Assembly: GCF_001613065.1 (NCBI RefSeq)
Contig: NZ_BDBQ01000001.1
Location: 372,001 to 436,000, forward strand
Direction of reading: 5' to 3'
Length of the DNA stretch: 64,000 nucleotides
From: Nocardia miyunensis NBRC 108239
Lineage (GTDB): Bacteria > Actinomycetota > Actinomycetes > Mycobacteriales > Mycobacteriaceae
Shown here: piece by piece, positions 24,720-33,434 of the stretch
Layout: each line of letters starts with the position of its first letter
Position numbering within the stretch: the first letter of the stretch is position 1
The notes under the pieces: generated by a model
Databases searched by the model: none
Told to the model about the DNA's origin: nothing
The model's input: the letters and a program-made list of their open reading frames with translations, nothing else
Position numbers and translations under genes: made by a program

Positions 24720-27092
24720 ATGACCGACTACGCCGCACTCGACCCTCACACACCTGTCATCGTCGGCGTCGGGCAATCCTCCGAACGCCTCGACGACCCG
24801 CAGTACCGTGCCCGTTCCGCAGTCGACCTCGCCGCGGACGCCGCCCGGGCCGCACTGACGGACACCGCTGCGGACATGACCGCGATCAGTGCGGCGATAG
24901 ACACCGTCGCCGGCGTGCGGCAGTTCGAGATCTCCACTCCGGGTGCTCGCGCACCGCTGGGCAAATCCGACAACTATCCGCGTTCTGTGGCGAACCGAGT
25001 GGGCGCGGCACCCCGGCGGGCAATCCTCGAGGTCAGCGGCGGTCAGTCTCCGCAGCACCTGATCACCGAATTGGCCGGCGCGATCGCCGACGGCGATGCC
25101 GAGGTCGCACTGATCTTCGGCTCCGAGGCCATCTCGACTACCCGGCACCTGGCCGAATCTCCGGACAAGCCGGATTTCACCGAGACGACCGCCGGGAGTC
25201 TCGAGGACCGGGGTTATGGCTTGAAGGGACTGAGCTCCCGGCATCTGGCCGCACACGGACTCACCGGTGCGCCGAGCCAATATGCCTTGTTCGAGAACGC
25301 CCGGCGGGCCCGGCTGAAGCAGTCACGCGAGGAGTACGCCTACGCGATGGGCGAACTGTTCGCCCCGTTCACCAAAGTGGCCGCGGCCAACCCGCACGCC
25401 GCCGCGCCGGTAGAACGCGATGCGGCCGAACTGTGCACACCGACCGAACGCAATCGCCTGATCGCCGAGCCCTACACCCGATTCCTCGTCGCCCGCGACC
25501 AGGTCAACCAGAGTGCCGCCGTAGTGCTGATGTCGATCGGCGCGGCACGGCGACTCGGTGTGCCGCAGAACCGCTGGGTATTCCTGCACGGTCACGCGGA
25601 CCTGCGCGAACCCGCGCTGATGGACCGCGCGGATCTTTCGTCCGCGCCGACGGCGGTGTGTGCGATCCAGCACGCGCTCGAGGTCGCCGAGATCGGCCTG
25701 GACGACATCGCCACCATCGACCTCTACAGCTGCTTTCCCATCGCGGTATTCAATATCTGCGACGGTCTGAACCTGGCACCGGACGACCCCCGCGGCCTCA
25801 CCGTCACCGGTGGCCTGCCGTTCTTCGGAGGTGCAGGCAACAACTACTCGATGCACGCCGTCGCAGAAACGGTCGCCCGCCTGCGCGCGGAACCGGGTGT
25901 GTTCGGCCTCGTCGGCGCCAACGGGGGCACACTCAGCAAGTACTCCGCCGGGATCTACTCCACAACCCCAGCACAGTGGCGTCGCGACCGCAGCGCCGAA
26001 CTGCAGGCCGAGATCGATGCGTGGGCGGCACCCGCGCAGGCACCGCAGGCTGACGGCTGGGCGACCATCGAGACCTACACGATCAAATACGGCAAGGGGG
26101 CGCCGACCGGCGTGGTGATCGGGCGACTCGACGCCGACGACCGCCGGTTCGTCGCCAGAACTCAGACCGGCGACCAGGAGATCCTCGATCACCTCGGCAC
26201 CGGCGAACCGATCGGCACCCGGGTCTACGTGCGTTCGTTCGGTTTCGGCAATCGCGTGACCACCACACGGACCAGAATGGACGAGCTGTTCCCGGCACGT
26301 CCGGCTGTGTTGCGCGACAACTACGACCATGTGCTGGTCCGCCGTAACGGGCACCTGCTGGAGGTGACGATCAACCGCCCGGAGGCGCGCAACAGCCTGC
26401 ACCCGGCGGCGAACGAAGAACTCGACGAGATCTTCGACGCCTACTTCGCCGACCCCGACCTGTGGGTGGCAATTCTGACCGGCGCCGGCGACAAGGCATT
26501 CTCCGCGGGCAACGATCTGGTCTACTCCGCGTCGGGAAAACCGATGTGGGTGCCCAAGAACGGATTCGGCGGACTGACCAGCCGCCGCTCGATGACCAAA
26601 CCGGTCATCGCCGCCGTCAACGGCTTCGCGATGGGCGGCGGCTGCGAAATCGCGCTGGCCTGCCATCTCGTGGTCGCGGACGAGACCGCGAAGTTCGCGC
26701 TATCCGAGGTGAAGGTCGGGCTGGCAGCCGGAGCCGGCGGGCTGGTGCGCCTGCCGCGCACCGTGCCGCCCAAAGTGGCCACCGAGATGATCCTCACCGG
26801 CCGGCGCATCGGCGCACACGAGGCACAGTCCTACGGCCTGGTGAACCGCGTGGTCGCTTCCGGCACCGCGTTGGAAGGAGCGCGGGCACTGGCGGAGGAG
26901 ATCCTCGATGGCAGCCCTACCTCGGTCCGGGTCTCGCTGCAGATCATGACCGAGACCGCCGGCATCGCCGGCACTCTCGACGCCGTCACTCATCCCTCTC
27001 CAGCACTCGACGAACTGCTGCTCAGTGAGGACAGCGTAGAAGGCATAACCGCGTTCGCGGCCAAACGCCGCCCGAGCTGGCGCAATCGGTGA
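24720..27092 (+). CDS. Fusion of degenerate thiolase and enoyl-CoA hydratase
   Basis: A 790-residue two-domain protein. Residues 1 to about 515 form a thiolase-fold module of the acetyl-CoA acetyltransferase-like group (PVIVGVGQSSERLDDP, later GGAGNNYSMHAVAETVARL). The nucleophile segment reads EVSGGQSPQ, with no Cys. Residues from about 520 are a crotonase domain with the oxyanion segment AVNGFAMGGGCEIAL and ALSEVKVG, so both catalytic glutamates of hydratases (Glu144 and Glu164 in rat numbering) are kept. One polypeptide could hydrate an enoyl-CoA and hand it to a C-C cleaving or acyl-transfer module. It closes the operon with the ACAD pair, and a terminator follows. Confidence 0.88.
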   Translation: MTDYAALDPHTPVIVGVGQSSERLDDPQYRARSAVDLAADAARAALTDTAADMTAISAAIDTVAGVRQFEISTPGARAPLGKSDNYPRSVANRVGAAPRRAILEVSGGQSPQHLITELAGAIADGDAEVALIFGSEAISTTRHLAESPDKPDFTETTAGSLEDRGYGLKGLSSRHLAAHGLTGAPSQYALFENARRARLKQSREEYAYAMGELFAPFTKVAAANPHAAAPVERDAAELCTPTERNRLIAEPYTRFLVARDQVNQSAAVVLMSIGAARRLGVPQNRWVFLHGHADLREPALMDRADLSSAPTAVCAIQHALEVAEIGLDDIATIDLYSCFPIAVFNICDGLNLAPDDPRGLTVTGGLPFFGGAGNNYSMHAVAETVARLRAEPGVFGLVGANGGTLSKYSAGIYSTTPAQWRRDRSAELQAEIDAWAAPAQAPQADGWATIETYTIKYGKGAPTGVVIGRLDADDRRFVARTQTGDQEILDHLGTGEPIGTRVYVRSFGFGNRVTTTRTRMDELFPARPAVLRDNYDHVLVRRNGHLLEVTINRPEARNSLHPAANEELDEIFDAYFADPDLWVAILTGAGDKAFSAGNDLVYSASGKPMWVPKNGFGGLTSRRSMTKPVIAAVNGFAMGGGCEIALACHLVVADETAKFALSEVKVGLAAGAGGLVRLPRTVPPKVATEMILTGRRIGAHEAQSYGLVNRVVASGTALEGARALAEEILDGSPTSVRVSLQIMTETAGIAGTLDAVTHPSPALDELLLSEDSVEGITAFAAKRRPSWRNR

Positions 27093-27098
27093 TCAGAC

Positions 27099-27124
27099 GC
27101 CCCGCCCTCGGGCGGGGCATTTTC
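27099..27124 (+). terminator. Rho-independent terminator
   Basis: GCCCCGCCC and GGGCGGGGC form a 9-bp stem with a 2-nt loop, followed by ATTTTCT. It starts 7 bp after the stop of the thiolase-crotonase gene. The rest of the 319-bp gap to 27412 holds only the conserved 41-bp element. Confidence 0.85.
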
Positions 27125-27289
27125 TACGAGTCGGGGCTGGGCGCAAGGGTTTTGCGGCGGCCTCTGACCGACCGGCCCCACCGCACCGCGGTCTCGGCCT
27201 CGATCCGTTCCTGGTGAGCATCATCCAGGTTGTCCGCGCCTCACATCATGCGTGAACGCTGTCGATATTTCACCCGTCCCCAGGCAGCC

Positions 27290-27330
27290 CTGTCACATAG
27301 TTAAGATAGTACTATAAGTAAGCGAAGCAA
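27290..27330. repeat. 41-bp conserved promoter/operator element, copy 2
   Basis: This is near-identical to 18276-18316, including the perfect ATAGTACTAT palindrome and the TATAAG hexamer. Here it precedes the SDR-ACAD operon starting at 27412 by 82 bp and faces the same way. A common regulator of both loci is likely; alternatively one copy arose by duplication of a promoter with its gene. Confidence 0.7.
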
Positions 27331-27411
27331 GACACGCCTCGATGCGTCGTGGGAACGACCCATCGAACAGCTCAACTCGAGCCCGACGCACCCAGTGGAC
27401 AGGAAGCAAAT

Positions 27412-28170
27412 ATGCAGATCAAGGGAAAGAACGCGGTCGTCGTCGGCGGCGCGTCCGGGATGGGCAGGGCCAGCGCGCAGGCTCTTGCGGCGGCCGGCGC
27501 GAAGGTCGCGATCCTCGACCGGGAAGCCAGTGACGGCAAGAAGATCGCCGACGAGATCGGCGGCATCTTCCACGCCATCGACATCACCGATTTCGACGGC
27601 GCCGAAACCGCACTCGCGGCGGCGATCGCCGAGCTGGGCAGCCTGCACATCGCCGTCAACACCGCGGGCGGCGGCACCGCGAAGAAGACTCTCGGCCGCA
27701 GCGGCCCACACGATCTCGAGACGTTCCGTCAGGTCGTCGACCTGAACCTGGTCTCCACGTTCAACCTCAACCGCCTGCAGGCTTCGCATATGAGCAAGAA
27801 CGAGCCCGAGGACTCCGAGCGCGGCGTCATCATCAACACCTCCTCGATCGCCGCCTTCGAAGGCCAGATCGGTCAGGTCGCCTACACCGCATCGAAGGCG
27901 GGCATCGCGGGGATGGCGCTGGTGATGGCCCGAGATCTCGGCCCGCTCGGCATCCGGGTGCTGGCCATCGCGCCAAGCCTGTTCGCCACCGGCGCCACCG
28001 CCGCCTTCACCGACGAACAGGTCGCGCCGCTGGTGGAGGACGCCGCCTTCCCGAAGCGGATGGGACGCCCGGAAGAGTACGCGAAGCTCGCGCTCGCCAT
28101 CGTCGACAATCAGATGCTCAACGGTCAGTGCCTGCGACTGGACGCCGGCCAGCGGTTCGCGCCCCGCTGA
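27412..28170 (+). CDS. Short-chain dehydrogenase, 3-hydroxyacyl-CoA dehydrogenase type-2-like
   Basis: A 252-residue classical SDR: GGASGMGRAS nucleotide motif near residue 13-21, an Asp in ILDREASDG that favours NAD, VNTAGGGTAKK, INTSSIAAFEGQIGQ with the catalytic Ser, and YTASKAG with Tyr and Lys. The FEGQIGQxAYTASK wording is that of the HSD17B10/type-2 3-hydroxyacyl-CoA dehydrogenase group, which oxidises 3-hydroxyacyl-CoA or hydroxysteroids. AGGAAG precedes ATG 27412. It is the first gene of a two-gene operon with the double ACAD, under the 41-bp element. Confidence 0.9.
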   Translation: MQIKGKNAVVVGGASGMGRASAQALAAAGAKVAILDREASDGKKIADEIGGIFHAIDITDFDGAETALAAAIAELGSLHIAVNTAGGGTAKKTLGRSGPHDLETFRQVVDLNLVSTFNLNRLQASHMSKNEPEDSERGVIINTSSIAAFEGQIGQVAYTASKAGIAGMALVMARDLGPLGIRVLAIAPSLFATGATAAFTDEQVAPLVEDAAFPKRMGRPEEYAKLALAIVDNQMLNGQCLRLDAGQRFAPR

Positions 28171-28198
28171 TCCCACCCGCACCAGCTAGGAGATCTCC

Positions 28199-30340
28199 AT
28201 GCCGTTGGCACTGACGGACGACCACCTCGCCATCTCCGAGGCCGTCCGATCCTTCCTCACCGACCAGAAGGCGCACGACCTCGCGCGCCGCTTCCTCGAC
28301 GATCCGGTAACCGACGCCTCGGCGCTGTGGAAACAGCTCGCTGACCTGGGCTGGCTCGGGCTGCACCTACCGGCCGAATTCGGTGGCGACGACTACGGGC
28401 TGCCCGAACTGGCAATCGTCGCAGAGGAACTCGGAGCGGTGGTCGCTCCCGTGCCGTTCATCACGACCGTCGCCGCCTCATCGCTGCTGGCCGCATTCGG
28501 TGCCGATGCCGCCAAGCGGGCACTGCTGCCCGGTTTCGTGGACGGCTCACGGATCGCCGGACTCGGCCTGCGCGGTGCGCTCGTCGCCGACGACTCCGGT
28601 GTGTTGCGTGGCGATGCCGGTCATATCGTCGGCGCGGGCGCGGCGAACCTGCTGGCGGTGCGGGTCGGAGACGATATCGCACTGGTCCGGTCCGACGCCG
28701 ACGGCGTGGACTCCCACACCGTGGACGCGCTGGACCCCACGCTGCACATCCGCAACGTGACACTGCGGGAGGTCGTCCCCGAGGCGCTGCTGCCCGGCGC
28801 CGCCGGCGCGGCCGCCCGCACCGCCCGGATTCTGGGTGCGGCCGAGGCCGCGGGTGGCGCGCGGGCCACCCTCGAACACGCGCTCGGCTATGCGAAGGTG
28901 CGTGAGCAGTTCGGCCGTACCATCGGCTCGTTCCAGGCGATCAAACACCACCTCGCCAATATGCTGGCCGGTTCCGAACTCGCGGTGGCCACCGCATGGG
29001 ACGCCGCGCGCGCGGGCGTGCACGGCGACCAGGGCACCCTGACCGCGAACGTCGCGGGCGCGATCGCCTACGACGAGTACGTGCGCAATGCGGAGAAGAG
29101 CCTGCAGATCCACGGCGGGATCGGCTTCACCTGGGAGCACGACTGCCACCTGTATCTGCGCCGCGCGCAAAGCATTCGAGCACTGTTCGGCACGGTGGAT
29201 GCCGCCTTGGACGCGGTGTACGCGAGCGCGCTCGCGGGGGTGCGCCGCGAATACGCCGTCGACCTGCCGCCGGAGGCGGAGCAGTTCCGCGCCGAGGCGG
29301 CCGCGTTCGTTGCCGAGTTGAGCGCCGCGCCCGAATCCGGCCGCCGCCGGATGCTGGTCGATTCCGGCTATCTGATGCCGCACTGGCGCAAGCCTTTCGG
29401 CCGCGACGCCGGTCCGGTCGAACAGCTCGTCATCGACGAAGAGTTCGCGGGCGTGCCATTGCCCAACCTCGGCATCGGCGCCTGGGTCACGCTGACGCTG
29501 AGCCAGCACGGCACACCCGAGCAGATCGAGCGGTGGATCCGGGCGAGTCTGCTTGGCGAACTGGTCTGGTGCCAGTTGTTCTCCGAACCCGGTGCGGGGT
29601 CGGACGCGGCCGCAGTGAGCACGCGGGGCGTGCGGGTCGAGGGTGGCTGGCGGGTGACCGGGCAGAAGGTGTGGACCTCGAACGCGCAGAACTGCAATCG
29701 CGGTCTGGCGACCATCCGGACCGATCGGGACGCGCCGAAGCACAGGGGCATCACCGCGATGGTGATCGATCTGCAGGCACCGGGCGTCGAGGTGCGGCCA
29801 CTGCGGGAGATCACCGGTGACGCGGTGTTCAACGAGGTGTTCTTCGACGACGTCTTCGTCCCGGACGCCGACGTCGTCGGCGAGGTGAACAACGGCTGGA
29901 CCGTCGCCCGCGCCACCCTCGGCAACGAACGCGTCTCCATCGGCGGCATGGCACACGGCCGCACCCCCTTCGATCTGATCGATCTGGTCCACGTCGGCGG
30001 CGACAACCCTGCCGCGGTACGCGAGGTCGCGGGCCTGCTCGCCACGGAACAGGCACTGCGGGTGCTGAACCTGCGGCATGTCGCGCGGGCCGTCACGGGC
30101 GCGGCCCCCGGTCCCGAGGGCAGTGTCACGAAGATGCTCTCGGCCGAGCACCTGCAGCACACGGCCGAGGCCGGTATGCGCCTGGCCGGCGAGGCCGCGG
30201 TGACCGGCCAGCTCCCGGAGGTCGGCCGCGACTATCTGTTCGGCCGGGCGCACACCATCGCGGGCGGCACGTCGGAGATCAACCGCAATGTGATCGCCGA
30301 GCGGCTGCTCGGGCTGCCGCGCGAGCAGATCGCACGCTGA
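28199..30340 (+). CDS. Fused double acyl-CoA dehydrogenase
   Basis: A 713-residue protein consisting of two ACAD modules. The N-terminal one (residues 1 to about 360) has LGWLGLHLPAEFGGDDYGL and ends KSLQIHGGIGFTWEHDCHLY. The C-terminal one has CQLFSEPGAGSDAAAV, TGQKVWTSNAQNCNRG and AGGTSEINRNVIAERLLGLP. The first half lacks the SEPxAGSD strand, so it looks like the small partner of a FadE pair joined to the large one, as in the mycobacterial FadE34/ChsE3 layout. It probably dehydrogenates a bulky side-chain CoA ester. AGGAG lies before the ATG, and a terminator follows at 30366. Confidence 0.9.
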   Translation: MPLALTDDHLAISEAVRSFLTDQKAHDLARRFLDDPVTDASALWKQLADLGWLGLHLPAEFGGDDYGLPELAIVAEELGAVVAPVPFITTVAASSLLAAFGADAAKRALLPGFVDGSRIAGLGLRGALVADDSGVLRGDAGHIVGAGAANLLAVRVGDDIALVRSDADGVDSHTVDALDPTLHIRNVTLREVVPEALLPGAAGAAARTARILGAAEAAGGARATLEHALGYAKVREQFGRTIGSFQAIKHHLANMLAGSELAVATAWDAARAGVHGDQGTLTANVAGAIAYDEYVRNAEKSLQIHGGIGFTWEHDCHLYLRRAQSIRALFGTVDAALDAVYASALAGVRREYAVDLPPEAEQFRAEAAAFVAELSAAPESGRRRMLVDSGYLMPHWRKPFGRDAGPVEQLVIDEEFAGVPLPNLGIGAWVTLTLSQHGTPEQIERWIRASLLGELVWCQLFSEPGAGSDAAAVSTRGVRVEGGWRVTGQKVWTSNAQNCNRGLATIRTDRDAPKHRGITAMVIDLQAPGVEVRPLREITGDAVFNEVFFDDVFVPDADVVGEVNNGWTVARATLGNERVSIGGMAHGRTPFDLIDLVHVGGDNPAAVREVAGLLATEQALRVLNLRHVARAVTGAAPGPEGSVTKMLSAEHLQHTAEAGMRLAGEAAVTGQLPEVGRDYLFGRAHTIAGGTSEINRNVIAERLLGLPREQIAR

Positions 30341-30365
30341 GCGCGGTTGTCACGAGATCGGCTGT

Positions 30366-30391
30366 GCCCCGGCATCATTCGATGCCGGGGC
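30366..30391 (+). terminator. Hairpin terminator after the double ACAD gene
   Basis: GCCCCGGCATC and GATGCCGGGGC form an 11-bp stem with the loop ATTC, starting 26 bp after the stop. There is no T-tract, as is common in actinobacteria. Confidence 0.7.
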
Positions 30392-30425
30392 CCATATCGC
30401 GAATACCACCGGTTCGTCACAAGTA

Positions 30426-30448
30426 TTACCTAGTAATATACTAAAACT
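30426..30448 (+). promoter_or_regulatory. Leaderless promoter with overlapping dyad for tesB
   Basis: TATACT (30437-30442) is followed by six bases and then the ATG at 30449, the spacing of a leaderless mRNA; no ribosome-binding site is present. TAGTA-ATA-TACTA (30431-30443) is a perfect 5-3-5 dyad overlapping the -10, so a repressor could block it directly. ACCTAGTAATATA recurs inverted at 42668-42680. Confidence 0.6.
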
Positions 30449-31366
30449 ATGTCCAGCACTCTCGAGGCCGGCGTGGCCGACCCGCCGCGCGGTCCCCGCC
30501 CACCGCTCGGGCGCATCCTCGACCTCGAGCAGGTCGACGCCGACCTCTACCTCGGCCGCTCCTACAACGACGCGGCCCTGCGCATCTACGGCGGCCAGGC
30601 CGTCGGCCAGGCGTTGATCGCCGCGGGCCGGACCGTCACCCAGGAACGCCGGGCGCACTCGCTGCACGGCCATTTCATCCACCCCGGCAACCCGCGCGAG
30701 CCCGTGCTGTACCACGTCGAAAGAGTCAGAGACGGTGGAAGTTTCACGACCCGCTCGGTTCGGGCGACACAGGGCGGGGTGACCATCTTCCTGCTGACCG
30801 CATCCTTCCAGCGGCCCGAGCGAGGGTTCTCCCATCAGGCCCTGGAAACCGCCGCACCCGCACCGGAAGAGCTTCCGGAATTCGACGATTCGGTAGACCC
30901 CGTCTATCTGGCCGAAGCCGACTGGCTGCCACACCTGCGCGCGAATATCGCAGTCGACTTCCGATTCCCGGAAGAGTATCCGCGAATTGCCAACGCGCGC
31001 GGTGAATCCCGTCCACCACGCCAACGCGCCTGGGTCCGCACCAGCACCCGGCTCGCCAAGGACCACCTGACCCAGGCAGCGGGCTTCGCCTACACCTCGG
31101 ACCTGTTCCTGCTCTCCTCCGCGCTCCCCCCGCACGCCGTCACCATCGACGAACCCGGTATGCAACTGGCCAGCCTCGATCACTCGGTATGGCTGCACGA
31201 GGATTTCCGCGCCGACGAATGGCACCTCTACGAACAAGAAGGCCTGTGGACCGGTGGTGGCCGCGGACTCGCGCGCGGCCACCTCTACAACCGCAACGGC
31301 GTCCTGGTGGCCAGCACCATGCAGGAGGGCCTACTGCGACTCGCCACCTCTCGTACCAGGCGTTGA
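30449..31366 (+). CDS. tesB: Acyl-CoA thioesterase II
   Basis: A 305-residue double hot-dog thioesterase. The N-terminal half has YGGQAVGQALIAAGRTV and the Ser/His-rich HSLHGHFIHPGN. The C-terminal half has SSALPPHAVTIDEPGMQ, ASLDHSVWLHEDFRADEWH (Asp of the Asp-Thr/Ser-Gln triad region) and RGHLYNRNGVLVAS. It hydrolyses acyl-CoA to free acid and CoA and may release accumulated or dead-end thioesters in beta-oxidation. It has its own, probably leaderless, promoter. A decayed relative lies at 18385-18557. Confidence 0.93.
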   Translation: MSSTLEAGVADPPRGPRPPLGRILDLEQVDADLYLGRSYNDAALRIYGGQAVGQALIAAGRTVTQERRAHSLHGHFIHPGNPREPVLYHVERVRDGGSFTTRSVRATQGGVTIFLLTASFQRPERGFSHQALETAAPAPEELPEFDDSVDPVYLAEADWLPHLRANIAVDFRFPEEYPRIANARGESRPPRQRAWVRTSTRLAKDHLTQAAGFAYTSDLFLLSSALPPHAVTIDEPGMQLASLDHSVWLHEDFRADEWHLYEQEGLWTGGGRGLARGHLYNRNGVLVASTMQEGLLRLATSRTRR

Positions 31367-31539
31367 CATGACCGATGCGCTGACCGCCCGGCTCACGGCC
31401 GCCATCGCCGGCACGCCGGTGTAGCCGACGAGGTGGTGATGTCGCGGACACCCGGTCGTTACCGCACAGTTCTGGTCCCCCGCGGATCGAGCCGACCGGA
31501 GTGGCTGCCACGCAATCACGCGAACTGAAAGTCATTGAT

Positions 31540-33061
31540 ATGAGCGAAAACTCCGTACGCATCGCGAATTTCTCGGGCTACCTCGGCGACCGCTTCACCG
31601 CCCTGAGCGAAGCACTCGCCGGCGATCCGGTCGACGTTTTCGTCGGCGACTATCTGGCCGAGATCACGATGGCCGCCGTCTCCGCCGGCTTCACCTCGGA
31701 TCCCAAGGCCCTCGGCGGCTTCTTCGCCAAGTACTTCCTCGACAGCTCCGCCCGCATCTGCGCACGATCGCCGGACGCGGAATCAAAGTGGTCGTCAACG
31801 CCGGCGCGTTCGATCCGGAGGGGTTGGCCGACGCGGTTCGCGCCGAAATCGACACTGCCGCAGTTTCTCTCGCCGTCGCGCATATCGACGGCGATGATCT
31901 GCTCGACCGTCTCGACGAACTTCGCGATGCCGGGCACTCGTTCGGACATCTCGACACCGACGAACCATTCACCGGGGAGGGCGAGAATCCGTTGGCGGCC
32001 AATCCGTTGGCGGCCAACGCCTATCTCGGCGGCTGGGGTATCACCGCGGCCCTCGCGGACGGCGCGGATATCGTCATCTGCGGCCGGGTCACCGACGCCT
32101 CCTCCCTCGTCCTCGGTCCCGCAGCCTGATGGCACGACTGGACTCCCGACTCGTGGAACGAACTCGCCGGCGCGGTGGTGGCCGGCCATATCATCGAGTG
32201 CGGTGCGCAGGCCGTCGGCGGCAATTTCGCGGGCTTCACCGCGCTGCCGCGATTTCTCACTCCAGGTTTCCCGATCGCCATCAACACCTACCTGACCGTC
32301 CTGGACATCGACGCCAAATTCGACCTCCTGGTCGCCCAACTCCAGGGCCTGACCGCCGGCACCGAAATCGGCGACCTCGCGGTGTCGCGTCTGGGACAAT
32401 CCGTCGCCGATCCGCAGGATCAGAACGCCGCGACCGTCTGCGTCCGGATCGCGGCCACTGCGGCCACCCGAGAGCCGCTGTTCCACCTCCAGCGATCCTC
32501 CAATGCGCCGGGCCTGAGCAGCGTTCCCGGATACATGGGCGGCGACTCCACCGGGCCGAAACGATCGTCGAATACTGGCCGGGCCTGCTCCCCCAAACTG
32601 CGCTGCATCATCGAGTCGTCTTCGGCAACGGCGACCAGCAGAGCATCTTCCCTCCAGCGAAGACCGAGCAGTTCACCGGCCAGCCCGTCCACGAGGAACC
32701 CGGTGCCTACGAGCCGGGAGCGACCGAGCGAGTACCGTTGGGGCGCATCGCCTTCGCGCGCAGCGGTGACAAGGGCGGCAATAGCAACGTCGGGATCTGG
32801 ACCGATAATCCGCAGGCTTGGCCGTGGTTGCGATCATTTCTGAGCACCGAACGCCTCACCGAATTACTGCCCGAGGCCGCCGCCGGGACAGTACTTCGCC
32901 ACGAATTCCCGCATCTGCGTGCCGTGCATTTCGTACTGCCCGGACTACTGGGCCGCGGCGGCTCGAGCAACCTCCGGCTCGACAGCATCGGAAAGGCGGT
33001 CAGCGAATATCTGCGCGCCCGCATCGTCGAGGTCCCCGTCGAACTACTCGACCATCACTGA
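31540..33061 (+). pseudogene. AtuA-like acyclic terpene utilisation gene, broken
   Basis: Starting at ATG 31540, the product reads RIANFSGYLGDRFTALSEAL and DVFVGDYLAEITMAA, the AtuA family N-terminus. A one-base loss near 31743 shifts the frame to LRTIAGRGIKVVVNAGAFDP. An in-frame TGA at 32127-32129 sits before WHDWTPDSWNELAG, where relatives have Trp-Trp-His, so it fits a TGG to TGA change. A second shift near 32550 leads to ETIVEYWPGLLPQTALHH and the intact end SNVGIWTDNPQAW. The coding flow is otherwise good, so the decay is recent, unless the shifts are sequencing errors. The 170 bp between tesB and this gene hold only short frames without recognisable content. Confidence 0.88.
31986..32015 (+). 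repeat. 15-bp tandem duplication inside the AtuA-like pseudogene
   Basis: The unit AATCCGTTGGCGGCC occurs twice without a gap and duplicates the codons for Asn-Pro-Leu-Ala-Ala in frame. It is probably a slippage event and a further sign of relaxed constraint. Confidence 0.9.
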
Positions 33062-33434
33062 ACCGCCCGACCACGCTGGCTGGATCCCCTGCAGGTGGCC
33101 GAATCAGCGCTCGGCCCATTCGAGTGGCAGTGAGGTCAGACCGAGCTGACCTCGGGCCTCGAAGAGTTCGGATTCGGGGCGAGCCGGTATTCGCGCAACC
33201 TGCCGAGGCGGATCTGTCGCGCCCGATCGCTGACTCGAACGTGGCGTCCCCGCTGGAAAGAAGCCTCGCCACGGACGGGTTTCCCGTCACGGTCGGTATT
33301 GCTAGCTCGGCGCCGAGAACGTGCGGTCCGGCGGAGCGGCTGTTAACCGTCGTCGGCGATACGCTGGGCATTGTCGAAAGGTGAGCGCATGCTGCCTGTG
33401 TTCGTGCACATGCTGAGTGGATTACCTGCCGCTG
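33062..33434. other. Intergenic region before the kinase gene, nothing recognised
   Basis: About 370 bp of GC-rich DNA between the AtuA-like pseudogene and the PknK-like gene. A leftward open stretch ending GLTSLPLEWAER at about 33105 looks protein-like but matches no family I know. No convincing promoter, hairpin or ribosome site was found. Confidence 0.4.

Noticed and set aside
33100..33390. Leftward open stretch ending GLTSLPLEWAER
   Set aside because: It looks protein-like at its end but has no recognisable domain, start or ribosome site; too weak to call a gene or remnant.
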